A DNA stretch of 64,000 bases from Branchiostoma floridae. Lineage: Eukaryota > Chordata > Leptocardii > Amphioxiformes > Branchiostomatidae. Location of the stretch: contig NC_049986.1 of the NCBI RefSeq assembly GCF_000003815.2, positions 2,980,992-3,044,991 of the forward strand. Direction: 5' to 3'. The translations under genes were made by a program, and so were the position numbers. Numbering within the stretch: the first letter of the stretch is position 1; every line of letters starts with the position of its first letter. Below are positions 13,135 through 26,352 of the stretch, piece after piece. Under the pieces are notes generated by a model. It had not been told where the DNA came from and did not search any database. It saw nothing but the letters and a program-made list of their open reading frames with translations.

Positions 13135-14229
13135 CTGGAATAAAACAAAGACAAGAAAATCACTCAAAATATGTCTTTTATGCCTTTCTAATGTAAAAAG
13201 ATGCAATCAAAATATGCAGTTTGTAATTATGTTAACAAGCAATTCCTATAGTTTTGCATCAAAGTAGCAAGTCCTAACAATTTATTAGTTATTTGGAGTT
13301 GGTCAGCTGGTTTCAAGATCAAAACAATTTGAGGCTGAAAAATACTATACAACTTACTATATTATAATTAAGTTGACAATGTTAGAAGTGAGCTATGATA
13401 TAATCTATGAGACTAAAAGTTGATTACAGTATCCAAAGTTTTACTGTCGTCTATGGACTAAAGAAGGTATCAAAATCTTGCAGACTCTTAACACTGGAGG
13501 ATCCAATGGTGACCAGAAATTGCTTTGATCTTAAAACCAGCAGATTATCTCGAAATAACTAGTGAATACTTAGGACTTGCTGCATTTTTTAATTCATAAA
13601 TGCATAAACAATGTGTCCAGAGCACCATACAGGGTCGTTGCCCCATGCACACTACATATTAGAGCGGCTTGTGGTTGTTTGAGGTGTTTAGGCAGACCCA
13701 GACAATACATTGTATAAGGTTTCCACTTCCTCTTTTTGAAAATCTTGTGACTCTTGTGTACATCTTACCTTCAACCCAAAATCAAACTGGTAAAAACAAG
13801 TCAAATGGTTCAAAATGTTACTTTCTAGTCCATTTTAGCATTTTGTGGGTGCAACCTTCAAAATGAATAAACATAAAACATAATTGAACACAAAGTAATA
13901 GTAATAGTTTAGTCATGACTTTCAATAAGAATGATAAACATAAATAAATAAATAAACATTCTTTCTTTAAAATCATATTCATAGTTCCAAACATATTTCC
14001 CCAAACTCGATAACCCCTATGTGTCTAATATGCATATCTTAAATGTATTAGGTATCACACAAACATTCACTATAATGACATATCCTAATATCCTATGTAT
14101 TTATCCCACATCTACAAAAGAATTAAAGTACAACCATCGTAGAATCAAAGACATAATGTCGTTGGTGGACAGATTTTTCTGTTGTTTGGAACTCGTTTTA
14201 ATCACAACAAGAATTTCTAGTATCAAATA
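13135..14229 (-). other. ZZZ3 intron 1, left part, no gene seen
   Basis: AT-rich sequence without supported exons. It separates the coding exon acceptor (13134) from the element at 14230. Confidence 0.5.
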
Positions 14230-15319
14230 TAACGGCACTGAACTTTAATCCAACACATTCCAGCAAATTCCAAACTGAACCATGAATAAACAAGCGGGCT
14301 TTAGCGCATTCTGGAAACTGTTTAGTGCATTGTTTACTATGTTTCCCCGGCCATTGCTACACATGCATTGGTCTGCCACTTTCTGTTGTGTCGCGAGAAA
14401 ATAACATTTCAAAGACAGTGTAACTGATAGCAAGTCCTTTGGGATTCTATTCCCAGTGGAACTTTAATCCAACACAATAATATAACAAGGCTGTTTATCT
14501 ATGGATTTCATATTTACAACGACAAATTTGTATTAATCGGCAGGCACTTACTCAAGGTTAAATTGGCAAATCGGCATGTCGGTAAACTGCTGATAGCCGC
14601 GATCAAAACACGGCCCCAAAATGCATCAACCAGCGGCAAATCCGTTCTGCTGTTCTACTACACAGTTATGACGTTCTATGAAACTTTTCATCGTTGTTTG
14701 GTTAGCAAAATTTGGTGGCAAAATACGTTGTTTGTGAATGGTTCCCAAAAAATATACCCGCAAAACACAGTACAAACTCCCTACAGCACGTCCCCCATGT
14801 GGGGCTGTTGGTATCGCCAGTGAGATCCGTCCTATTGGCCTTTGGATGTGATCACTTTCAAAAATAGGGGTGAAGGGGCCTGCTGAAATATGATTCAAAA
14901 TGGCGCGTGTTCGGATTTCCACTGAATTTGTGTAACAAAGCCTGGCCCTGTACTTTAAAGAGGGACACTTCAAGGCATGTTGGTTGTGTTGGATGGACAG
15001 TTTATTAATATTTCGCTATATTTACTGTGATGATTAATGTGTAATGTGAGGACGAAGAGTAGGGTTGCTTGAAATTACAATCGCTGTCCTCCTCCCACGG
15101 CTTGATTAACAGCATGAAAACATACCAGAAGATTAATAAACTTGTCGCAGCAACATGCGATCTTTTTGAGCTCAAAGTTACAAGGTTTTAAGTCGTATAC
15201 CTTACTGGTTTTGTAAAGCACTCAAAAGAATTTGCATACCGGAGCCAGTTTTTGACTGACAGATGGGTTCTGAAAAGTGTTGGATTAAAGTTCCGTTGGA
15301 TTAAAGTTCAGTGCCGTTA
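14230..15319. mobile_element. Non-autonomous DNA element, 1.09 kb, AACGGCACTGAAC termini
   Basis: Left end TAACGGCACTGAACTTTAAT, right end ATTAAAGTTCAGTGCCGTTA. The subterminal motif CTTTAATCCAACAC is repeated at both ends (14458 and 15277). Terminal TA on both sides is compatible with a Tc1/mariner-type TA target. No transposase frame is visible. It lies in the presumed ZZZ3 intron 1. Confidence 0.75.
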
Positions 15320-15918
15320 CATGACTTGTTTTTGAAAATAAGATATGCAAGATTAATCAATGACGAAGAACTAAATACAGCAGTTAAGAATAGTTACAAC
15401 TTAGTATTAATATGTTGCTGTTTGGCAAATTCCCAAACAACATTAAAACATGTTATCCCTCAATGCAATGCAAAATGAAACCATATCTCGTAAAATCACA
15501 ATCATTTATATATAAACATGTAATTTTCAAAAGTGTCATGTAAACAAATAAATAGCAAACAAACACGCCTTGAGTTGACAAGACCCTTCACCGCCTTTTG
15601 TCAGCAACGTTCTCCTTCATGTTAAAAGTTTAAATCTTAACGTATAGATGGTAGCAAAAGGGAAGTAAACTGGACAAAAACAAAACACATGGGCAACCAT
15701 GGGCTGGGAGTTGATCAAGCATGCAGAACACCGCCCGGGAAGGGTGGGGGGCGTACAACAACAAGAAATAAACCTCTTACAGCCGCATTTGGGGCCGTCG
15801 CGAGTTCTGTATACCCCATAGTACATAGAAAACGACCCTCTACATAGAACCTGTGGATTAATATCGCACGGAAAGCGATAATTATGGTGAAAATTTAAAT
15901 CTCTGCTCCCATACTCAC

Positions 15919-15960
15919 ATTCCCGCCGCCATACCAGCTTCAGGTCAGAGGTCAATCCTT
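15919..15960 (-). other. ZZZ3: Putative non-coding first exon of ZZZ3
   Basis: On the minus strand a GC-rich stretch ends GGCGGCGGGAAT followed by a perfect donor GTGAGTAT, with the exon's last base at 15919. The coding exon has its own acceptor at 13134, so an upstream untranslated exon is required. This is the best GC-rich candidate, and it sits close to the NUP188 start. The 5' end of the exon cannot be seen from sequence; 15960 is only nominal. The resulting intron is about 2.8 kb. Confidence 0.45.
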
Positions 15961-16206
15961 ACTGAGGGAAGCCATTTGTGGAACAGTCCACTGTAAAATG
16001 TAGGTTGACAAATATTGAATAACAAAATTTTAACTATTGAATTGACAATTTATTGGACAATAATGTAATTACTACATACAATACAATAAATTTAAACCAT
16101 TGCATTCTTAGTTTTGCAAAATAAATGGATTGAACAGTGAATATTCAATACAGTACAAACAGTTTCTCCCCATATATTTGAACTATTCCAAAGCGGTAAA
16201 CTCAAA
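15920..16206. promoter_or_regulatory. Probable bidirectional ZZZ3/NUP188 promoter
   Basis: Fewer than 300 bp separate the putative ZZZ3 first-exon donor (minus strand) from the NUP188 ATG (plus strand), so the two housekeeping genes are head to head. An inverted CCAAT box (ATTGG) lies near 16052. There is no clear TATA box for either direction. The NUP188 start codon is embedded in AAAATGGCGGC, which matches the YY1 consensus usually found just downstream of TATA-less start sites. Shared promoter use is inferred from the geometry. Confidence 0.5.
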
Positions 16207-19200
16207 ATGGCGGCCTCAGTCGGGTGAGTTGGTAAAATTCATGTGTTTTTGTGTTAATTTAGAAGCTGAAAATAATCTGTCGGCTGCGAAGTTGGTCACA
16301 TTTCGTGCAACTATATGTATTTAAGATGATGTGTAAATTGAGGGTTTGTGGGGAACTTCTACGGTGAGAAATTTCAATTAAACCAATGAGTTCACGTGGT
16401 TTCAAGTTGAGATCAAAATGATATTCAGGTGAGATCATGATTAAAATAGTTTATATCCAACGTTTGTGTTTTGAGCAGGACATCTAAGTTGTGAATAGAA
16501 TCTGCTATATGTGTTTGGTGCTGCTTAACCTTGCCATAAGCCTACATGTAGGCTACAACTACAAGTATTAGTAGTGATTCATCATAGTTTTTTCATACTC
16601 TTGTCCTTAGGTCTGGCCGTGAACTTTGGCAGATCATCACTGGACAGTCCTTCCTACGCAGTCAGGTATTTTGAACACTATATGGTTTCTTGTAACCTTT
16701 TCAACCTCTGCTGCGTGTTATGACAAAGTGTGGTCATAATGGGTATACTATACTACAGTGACCGATACTTTACTTGTTAATGTAACATTGACAACGACAA
16801 TGACATTAAAGACTTTTGCATATTCATGCCCCATACTAACAATGCATGATGATGATTAACAATACATTGAATAACAAAGAAGTGTTACCCCGTAAATTCT
16901 GATTAAAATTGTTTATGGCGCAGTACCCTTCACTTTTCTTGTATTTCTCGTAAAACTCTTTCAGTACACAAGTTTTTAAAATTCTGTCATTGTTGGTCAA
17001 ATTCTATGTAAGAGAAGGCAACTACCTGCAAAGTGTATTGAGAAGTATCTATCCCCAGTTGAAAAACAAATAAAAGCTTCACTCAAAATTAGACTGAGTG
17101 GAACACTGAAGTGTACAAAATACTTTTCTGAGCCAGTTTGCACAGTGTGCAACCTGGGGCAAAACTAGGTTGCACAACTGAATTTCAAGTTGCACCACCT
17201 ACAATTCACTAATTTCTGAAAAAAAACTGGTACAAGACATTCATGTTTGGCTGATATGAAATGGAGCTGCCTCGGTCCTTTTATTTCTTCCAAGTAAATT
17301 GACAGCAAAATCGAGTTCTGAGGCTCAAAATCTAAGTTGCACCCTGTGCAACCTGAGTTTAGAAGTAAGTTGCACCAAGCAAAAAGTGGTTGCAATGTGC
17401 AAGTGTGCAAGTGGCTATTTTGCACGCTGAGTCACTACATAAAAGTGTCAGTCACTCAGTGCCTTTGAAATGGAAATGAGGAAACTTTACAAGGTGATAA
17501 ATAACTGATGATTACCTTTTCAATAGGACCAGGTAGGTGCTGAGCTGCAGAAGAACAAACAGAGACTGCTGAATGGACTTCTCTTTTACAAACCTCCAAG
17601 GTAATAACCAATGGCATGAATTGCCCTATGTGACATCATAAGTAATGGTTTTAGAACATTTAGAACATCTCTATTTCAGAATGAATAACATTCTAGTCCA
17701 TTGTAATGAAATTAATATTATGATTATGTAACCGTTATATCTTTAAACATGTGTTTAAAAAGGATATTTTGTTGATCAATTACCATAGACTTCACAGTTA
17801 TTAAAGGGTTAATGCCCCGGCCCGAGGTGTATATGGTGAGATAATCCCTGGTCAGTTTTTATGACTAAATTATAAATATCTACTCTTCTCTTCTTTTCAA
17901 AACTAATTTTCCTTTCTTTCCTATCCCTTATCTTTTTTTTTCACTCTTAATTTAATTTAATCTTACCCCTTAAATTTATTCTCTCCCTTTTCCTCCCCNN
18001 NNNNNNNNNNNNNNNNNNNNNNNNNNNNNNNNNNNNNNNNNNNNNNNNNNNNNNNNNNNNNNNNNNNNNNNNNNNNNNNNNNNNNNNNNNNNNNNNNNCT
18101 CACCATATACACCGAGGATAAGGCGGGGCATTAAAGTTATTATCATATAGCCTACCAAAACTTGCAAATTCCTGTATGACGCATAGATCCCTTGGTACTA
18201 TACGTGTGAATTCCTTTGTCGAATTTCTGAAAGTTCACATTTGGTACATACATATGTAAGGAGATTACAGATTGCATTTTGAAACCAAAATTTCCACAGA
18301 AAATATTCGAAACAGTGCAGGCTTTTTAGAAAAACAAAACTCATTATCAATGTTAACAGAAGGAGCCATTCCCCCTTGCAGTCTGCTCCGGCATATGTTT
18401 TGCTCCTTTTTATTGGCCAATGCCTGCATATACCTTTCTTTCGTTCCTTTTGATTGGTCAAAATGAATTAACACCCGCACCGGTGTTAATTCAAAATGAA
18501 TTAACACCACTGGTGTTAATTTGCACCTGCATGGCCAGAATCGAAGTGTTACGGCGTCATAACCAACGTGGAACGGGGCCTTCTGATTGGTCTGCGGCGC
18601 CTGGCTATATGATAATACTTTTTAATACACAGGATGGAAAAGATCCAAGTTGCTGGTAGCAAGCCTATTATTGTCCATTCTTGTTTGTTAAATGCAGCAT
18701 TGTATTGGTCAGAACTGTTGGATGTTTGGACGGAACAAATGTCTTAGACTAGACTAGACTAGACTAGACTAGACTAGACTAGACTAGACTAGAATAGAAT
18801 AGAATAGAATAGAATAGAATTGAACAGTTTATTTGGAGATATATGGCAGCCATGACTGACTTACATATCCATTACAACAAACGTTTTGCAACTGCAGTGA
18901 TGCCTCAGCTAAGACCTTGAAAGAGAAGAAAGATGTGAAGAAAGAAGTAAAAGACTTCACCATCAGAGCCAGCAAGTTTCTGGTAGGTACTTTTAAGATG
19001 TTAAGATCACTTGTTGGTTTCATTTTTTGTACATGTACTTATGTAAAATAGATACTTTTTCTCTTACAACAGTAAATCAAAAGTGCAGACTTTTGTTGAT
19101 CTTTACTCATGACTGGATTTTTGATAGAAATAATATAAACATTGCAAATTGAACATAAGAGACTGGTAGCATGTAAAAGGTTAAGTCACACTTACCATTA

Positions 19201-22200
19201 TTACTCACCAGGGCCTTGATGAACTCCAGACCAACTCATTGATAGAGCTGTACCTGGCCCAGGACTTCAGGGAATCACTAGATGAATGGGAGGTAGGAAC
19301 TCACGGCTTTCTTGTTTCAGTCTATTTCTAACATTTATGTTTATGCTATGCTTTTCTCATGTAAAAGAAGAGAAAATAATTATTTTGAAATGAAAGTAAC
19401 AGGATTTTGTACTCTACTTTCATGTTACATCAAAGCTACTCCTATATTTATACGGAAGAAGTGGGGTGTGTATGGGCTCTCTAGCAGCTTGCTCTGGAAC
19501 TGCAGGGGCATTTTTGTCAACTTTGTTTTCCATTTGCTGTTTCAGACAAAGTTGTCAGATGAGCGTTATGCACAGACCCTGCTTGGCAGACTTGCTGACT
19601 TCTATTATGAAGACAGGATCTACATTCTACAGAGTATCAAACACCTCCTGAGTTACAGTGCAGATGACAAACACCCATATAAGGTGACAAGATATACTGT
19701 TTTATGATGTACCAGGGCTCGAAATACCACCTGCATAATATGCAGTTTAGTGCAGGTAAAATTGGAGCTGTGCAGGTATTTCTAGGGTATTCCTACACCT
19801 AGCCTGCACTGGTCCATGTACTGGGTTTTATACATAAATTTCCTCTGATATATATATGGATTGACTGCTACCACCTATAAACAAGTATAAAAGAATACTA
19901 GTAAGTAGCAATGGTTCCTGACCAATTTTAGTATGATTCATACTTCCTAAATTCAGAGTGGTGCAGGAAAAATTTGCCTGGTGCAGGTAATTTTCAGCAT
20001 TACCTGCACCAAGGCAGGTATTCAGAAAAAAATATTTTGAGCCCTGTATACTGTATATGTGTTGTCAGTATATGTGATGTAGTTGTGTTAGTCACTAAGA
20101 GAGTTCATTCTCATGTATGGAATTAAAAAAACCAATGTAGGTGATCTAACTTTTGATAATTGTTATAATATTACTTTGGAAATGTTTCACAACTAAGTTG
20201 GAAAACTATGATATCCATTTCAAGCTAGTACATGTTTTGTATTTAATCTTTTTTTTTTTGCAGGAGAAATATGATGACTGTCTTCAGATGTTTGGTGACC
20301 AACTGATCAACAAGGTATGGGACAGTTCTTATATCATAAAAGTGAAGACAAAGTTGTTGTTTTAAATCTAGAAGGTTTCTTCATTTTTTAAACTTTGTGA
20401 GTTTTTAATTCCCTTTATTCCCATGACAGGTCATAGAACAGTACAAAGCAGTGTTTTCCAGAGAGGCACCATCAGCTGAGACTCATGGGAATGCAATGGT
20501 ATCCACCTTGTTCCTTTATTACCTAGACTCTTGGTGGTGTGTTACGCTGAAGGGCGGTTATACCGGGTATATAGATACAGATACTCTTCTTCAACTCAAT
20601 TTAAGTGCTATAGTCTTCCCTTTAATTTATGGAAGACATATTCAATGTTTGGTTCATATAAGTCCATTACATTTTTACATTGGCAAATACAGTATTTATT
20701 TTAAATTGGGGTGGAATAGTAACTAGCTGTGTAGGCCACAGACCCCTAAGACTGTTGAGTGTAACTTTTCTTTAAGACCACAATGCAGGGCTCTAGCCAG
20801 CTCAAAATTTTTTTCCATCAGCCAATTCCCATTGTCGCGAAAACACTGTTCCAAGAGTTAGAGAGACTGAACTGAGACCTTGAAAAACGGGTCAACAATA
20901 ATAATAATAGCAAAGCAAACAGTGTGTGGCTTTTACGGCCGTGGACGGCGTCCCCAAGCCTCTGTAGCTTCCACTAAGGATTTTTGTCCGTCAAGGTTGA
21001 CAGATTGGTTTTAAAATTTTTCCGTCACACGCAGCAAATTCCTGTCAATTGACGGAAAAACGGACGCTGGCTAGTGCCCTGCCACAATGTAACTTTTTTT
21101 TTCCAGGATGAACGACAAGTTGCCAAATGGGCACTTCAATGTCTGAGAGAACAGGTGGGCTTTTTTATGTACAGTATATGCAAATTTTCTTACATTGTTT
21201 AAACTAGTCTGTGAAGATTTCATTGCCAGTGTATTGCATGTGGTGACTCTTTTCTTGAGTTTCATACTGTTAATCATCAAATGTATATGTTTGCAGTGTG
21301 AACTACTGGAGACTGTATTCCTGTACTACAAGGAGTATGAGATGCACCCTACCAGACTGCTGGAGTTTACCAGGCTATTTAAGGTAAGTTATTACAAGTC
21401 AATCAACACCAAAACTTATGTATGTCNNNNNNNNNNNNNNNNNNNNNNNNNNNNNNNNNNNNNNNNNNNNNNNNNNNNNNNNNNNNNNNNNNNNNNNNNN
21501 NNNNNNNNNNNNNNNNNNNNNNNNNNNNNNNNNNNNNNNNNNNNNNNNNNNNNNTTTGAATGGCTGTTGCATGTGACAACAATAAAAAACAACAATAAAA
21601 ACATAAGCCAAAACAAAATTGATGGATGTCCTATGCTGAGCTATTCCTGATTGATTTATGTATTTACTTTGTCTCTGCAGTCCCAGGGTTTTGGCTGCAG
21701 ACAGACCAACAAACACCACTTCAGTCCTGGGGCAGAGGTTTTTGTCACACGACTAGGGTAAGTAAAATACGTATATAAATGTTGGGTAATATTTGCACAT
21801 ACACATATTAGTATAAACATGTAATACAAATGTATAGTTACTTCTGATCTTCATCAGTTGTGATGTACATGTACATGTATGATCTGGTGTACATGTAATA
21901 TCTGCGAGCATGAAACAGAACAACTTGACACTAAGAAGTCCATTGTGTACTAAGTATATGATTCATCTAAGACAATTTTCTTCTTGGTGAAACGGCTTTG
22001 ATTAACATAATGCACCTTATTTTCTAGTTTCCTGAGTTCCCTGATCCTGATAGAAGGCTTGGATCTGGAGTACCTACAGGAGACACCAGCCTCTGCAGTA
22101 CCTAATCATCCCATTCCTCAGGACCAGGACACATTCAAGGTACGGAGACTACTCAGGTTCTTTATTATAAAACAGGCTATTGACAAAAAATGAACATGTA

Positions 22201-25200
22201 CATGTAGCTAGGGCTTCCTTGTCAGTGACCAGTCATTTGTTCATTCATATCAAACAAGATTGTGACAAAATGTATGGAAAGACAAAAGTGACCGTCTGTC
22301 ACCTAATCTTCAGGGCAATTCTGACTGAATCACATTGTACTGCAAGACAGTATTTTGCATACAGCTGTCTGTACATGTGTGTATACTTTACATTAAATGT
22401 GGTCGCATCTAAACTGTGAGCAGTGACACCTGTCCTGCAGTACAAAGTGAACCAGTCAGAATTGCCCTGAAGAAGGTGACAGACGGTCACCAAAACGTCG
22501 GTGAAAATAAAGCATAGGTTGTGTAAAAATAGTCTCTTTATTTAGTGACGTACCAACCTAATGAATCTATTCAAGGATATATTAAAAGATTATTCTGCTA
22601 TCTTACAGTAAGAAAACAATGTGCATGATATCTGAGTGTATCTTTTGGAATTAGAGTAAAGCTATATAAATCTAAGTACAAATGTATATCAACCAGTTCA
22701 CTTTCTAGCAGTATTTTATTGAGCCTGGATAGCAGACTGTTTCCAGGGCCTATACAGCCCACTCACCAGCTCTATAACCATCATACCCCCAAGGAAATTA
22801 TACAGTAGGTCCCCCTGAGTGGTTAAGATTGGGCAGGGGTCTGCTATCCAAGCTATATTCTGTTTGACTTCTTGCCGAGGTTGTTTACCAATTCTCCACT
22901 CCTTCAGGCCTTGGACCGTCTCATTACTGGCTGGGGGGACAACCCCCACCATGCCCCAGTATTGCTTGGTTGGGCGGCTCTACGGTTTGTGGCCCTACCA
23001 GACGACACCAGTCCTACAACCAGGAAACTTGGTTCAGCAGCCCTGAATATTGGAGTCTTCCAATATCTGGCTGGTTTACTGAACACTGAACCATTCTCTG
23101 GGCAAACTGTAAGTAGGGGAAATCTGATGAAGAGATGAATACCTTTTAAATGTTACCCTTTGCAGTTGCTCTTCAAGCCATTTATATGTATATGCCACAT
23201 TAACATTGCCTCCCATAATTCCACTGGATGCCATAATACCACCACACGAGAAAAAATACATAAATGCCAATGCAGCATTCAGATATTAAAGTGTTCAATC
23301 TTAAGAAGGCCTCTATAAATCATTATGATATTTTTCTGATGCGGTAGTATTATGACACCCAGTGGATTTATGAGAGTTGATACCGGTAGTTATCATAACT
23401 TATAATAAGATTTTTAGTACACTATTTAAATGGGAATAAAGACTTGTTTATGTGTTCTTAAGTACAGATTCTTCCAATGTTTATGTAGCTTATTTGGTAA
23501 AGACAAATACATTATTCCAAAATCTTATCCAGTAACTGTTGCTTAACTACTTTTGGCATAAATATTTAATACTGCACCAACAGCAAAGTGTGAGACATTT
23601 CCATATTGCATAACTTAATTATTGATGTTCACATTTTGACCAATTCTACAAGCTAAAATCTTCTGACTATCTCATTGGCCATTGACTGACTGATTAATTG
23701 ATTGCTTGATTGATTGACATCCCTGCAGGTGCTAGCTGGTGTGGTGAGGTTGATAGTGCGAGGCCTGCTGTCCACAGTACTGTCCATGTTCCATGAAGAC
23801 ACCCTGGGTGGGATCCATGACCTCATCTCCGTGGTAACCCCCGTCCTGGAGCAGAAACAACTCTGTAGGCTCTTCTGGGAGTCTGTAAGTTTGTCATGTG
23901 GCTTGTGTTCTCGGAATAGATTCATACAGTATACAGGAGAGCTTATGTACAGTATGTGACAACATCCTACACAAATCTGTCATGATTGTAATAATTTTAT
24001 TGTGATAATGTTACAATAAGGATAACCTCTTTCATTAACACACTATAAATCTTGAAATGTTCATGGTGTTTCTATTATTGTGTTTTTTCCGACCTCTCTA
24101 TTTTGTCACAGCAAATATGTGTTTCCAATGTAGTACTAGTATTACTACTAACGCCATACTTCAGTTTCAAATGCAAATTAAAAACACTGCTAAAATCTCC
24201 TTTCTCCTCCTATTACGTAATCGTGAAATCTAATTCCTGTGAAAACCGAGAGCTTTGTACTAAATTGTTTTTTTTTTACTAAATTGTAGCCAACTTAAAT
24301 TGGATGTTTTGACAACTAGTAAACTTAGAAGGTTCTCTGAATGTATTATCATCCTTCATGTTCAATTTGACATCCAGATAATTGTTTCTTGTGACTGTGT
24401 TTATTTTGTACAGGACCAGACTTCAGGGTTGGGTGTACTACTCCAGTCTGCCTGTAACAGGTTCCCGCTGGAGTTCTCCCCACTGCTGAGACTACTGACA
24501 GCCCTGGCAGTAGACAGGGAGACCACAGACAGGGTCAGTGTTGGATATTACAGTTTAACTAGTCCAATAATAGTAGAAAACCCTGTACATGCTTTTGATG
24601 ATAAAAGTAGACATTCAGAAGAAGGCTTAGGACATCTGTGTTGAGACTACACGCATCTGTATCAGCTATATAGCCGTGCCCTTCGGCATAACACACCAGC
24701 TTCGCAGGCACGTGGCATGGTAGCAGCTGCTTATATTACACAGAACGACATATCACACCTAGCTTTTGCACATCTATCTGCAAGTGTTCTTTAAAACTAT
24801 CCAGAGAAGATGCCCCTACTTTGCTTGGTGATAACAAATTCTGCTCTATGATAATCATAGTTCTTGGAAAATATGAATTTTTGAACACATCAATTACTAC
24901 TCATGGCACCACTTAATACTGAGGATGTGAAAAACAAAACCTTTAACAGACATCTTTTCAATCATTATAATGCATTAGATTCTTTACATTCAACTTGGCA
25001 AAATCAGTTCCTTATAGAAATCACTTGTAAACTAACATGTTTCTGGCAAAATGAAATTTTCTCCAGTGGGTTTGGAAAAGTTTTAAGGTCCTTATGAATA
25101 TGTCTTCTTTCTCTCCAGGTCTACGAGTTCATGAGCTGTCTGCCAGGCTATACTGAGCTGTTAGAGGAGAATAAACCTGGTGACATCCAAGGTTCTGCCA

Positions 25201-26352
25201 GTGGTACAGTCTGGACACTACTGAGGCATAAAGGTCTCTACAGGACAAGTGAGTGGAAAGGAGGAAGTACTTCTTGTTTGTTTTTCTGACCTATTCAACT
25301 GCATACAGGATGTTAGAATTGTACACCAAAACATGACGTACCTGACAGTGTCTCAATTTTGCCATAGGCCTATAGGGAAAAAATGTTGCGTTTCCTGTTT
25401 CAGTCATAGAAAAATTAGGGTTGGTAGGTAGGCAATATTCTGTAGACTTTGGCCCAAGATCTTTATCTAGGGAAATGGGAAACACAACATTTTTTCCTAT
25501 GCCTTACAGGATCATTGTGTGTGCTTGGTTCTGTATGAGTGTGTTTGTTCATATGTTATCTATGTGCCACAATCTCTGTTACTTAGCGTTGATGTCTCTT
25601 GAAGTATAACAAGTCTTCAAGAAAAAGGATTGACTGTCGTATGTTCTACATGTATATAGGTGCAAGTCTTGTCATCCCCGCTGGCACACAAGGGGAGATC
25701 GTCAACCCCCAAGGTAATTTCAGGGGATGCTTAAAGTATGGTAAAGCAGTGAAATGGCTTCTGTTTTCTTTTTGAATGTAACAGTGGGGTTTTGAAGTCT
25801 TAGAAAGAACTAGTTGGAACTGTACATTTAGCAGGATTGGACACGTCCACTAGCCCTATTGTCCTAGGCAAGTGAAAATGCCAATTTTGCAAGACATGTC
25901 CTACCCCAAGTTAGATTTTTTCCATTGAGTGAGTTTTTTATATACATGCATGCTACTTTTCACAGTCATGGCATCAAGCATTGGTCAACACAGAAGAATA
26001 GAGGCAAAAACAAGACAGTCACTTCCATCTGATTCAATGGATTTTAAGTGACAATACATAAAAATGTCATGTAAATTTTGGGCAAGTGAAAAGTTGGTTC
26101 GGCAAGTAAATCTTTTATGTACTTGCCCGACAGGACAAATGAATTTTAGAAAACTTGTCCAACCTTGCATTAATTTTGTAAGACCGAAAGACTGAAATGG
26201 AGATTTCTTTCTTTCATTTGTTGAACACATTTGACAGATGTGTGTTACCTTGTCAGGTCCCCCTGTTGTGAGATGGGAGTACACCTTTAATGGATGGACC
26301 CTGTGTTCATGTGAGCTGGACAGCTTTCTGCAGTACTCAGCTGGGGGATTTG
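16207..26352 (+). CDS. NUP188: NUP188 exons 1-18 (N-terminal solenoid)
   Basis: Exons: 16207-16223, 16611-16665, 17527-17600, 18898-18982, 19212-19292, 19546-19683, 20264-20314, 20430-20498, 21107-21154, 21297-21383, 21681-21757, 22028-22139, 22908-23108, 23729-23884, 24414-24533, 25119-25248, 25660-25713, 26257-26352. The ATG at 16207 starts MAASVG and the frame continues into SGRELWQIITGQ, matching the vertebrate N-terminus. Exon 1 has only 17 coding bases. The assembly gap 21427-21554 lies inside intron 10 and the gap 17999-18098 inside intron 3, so no exon appears to be lost. Several introns carry MITE-like repeats within 60 bp of an acceptor (exons 9 and 13). Confidence 0.92.

Noticed and set aside
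17976-18167. Open frame across the N gap
   Set aside because: Unknown bases were read as residues; there is no real coding evidence.
22410-22540. Possible 3' end of a Penelope-like or other LINE (GACGGTCACCAAAACGTCGG motif)
   Set aside because: Only a short motif with no reverse-transcriptase coding sequence nearby; not enough to call an element.
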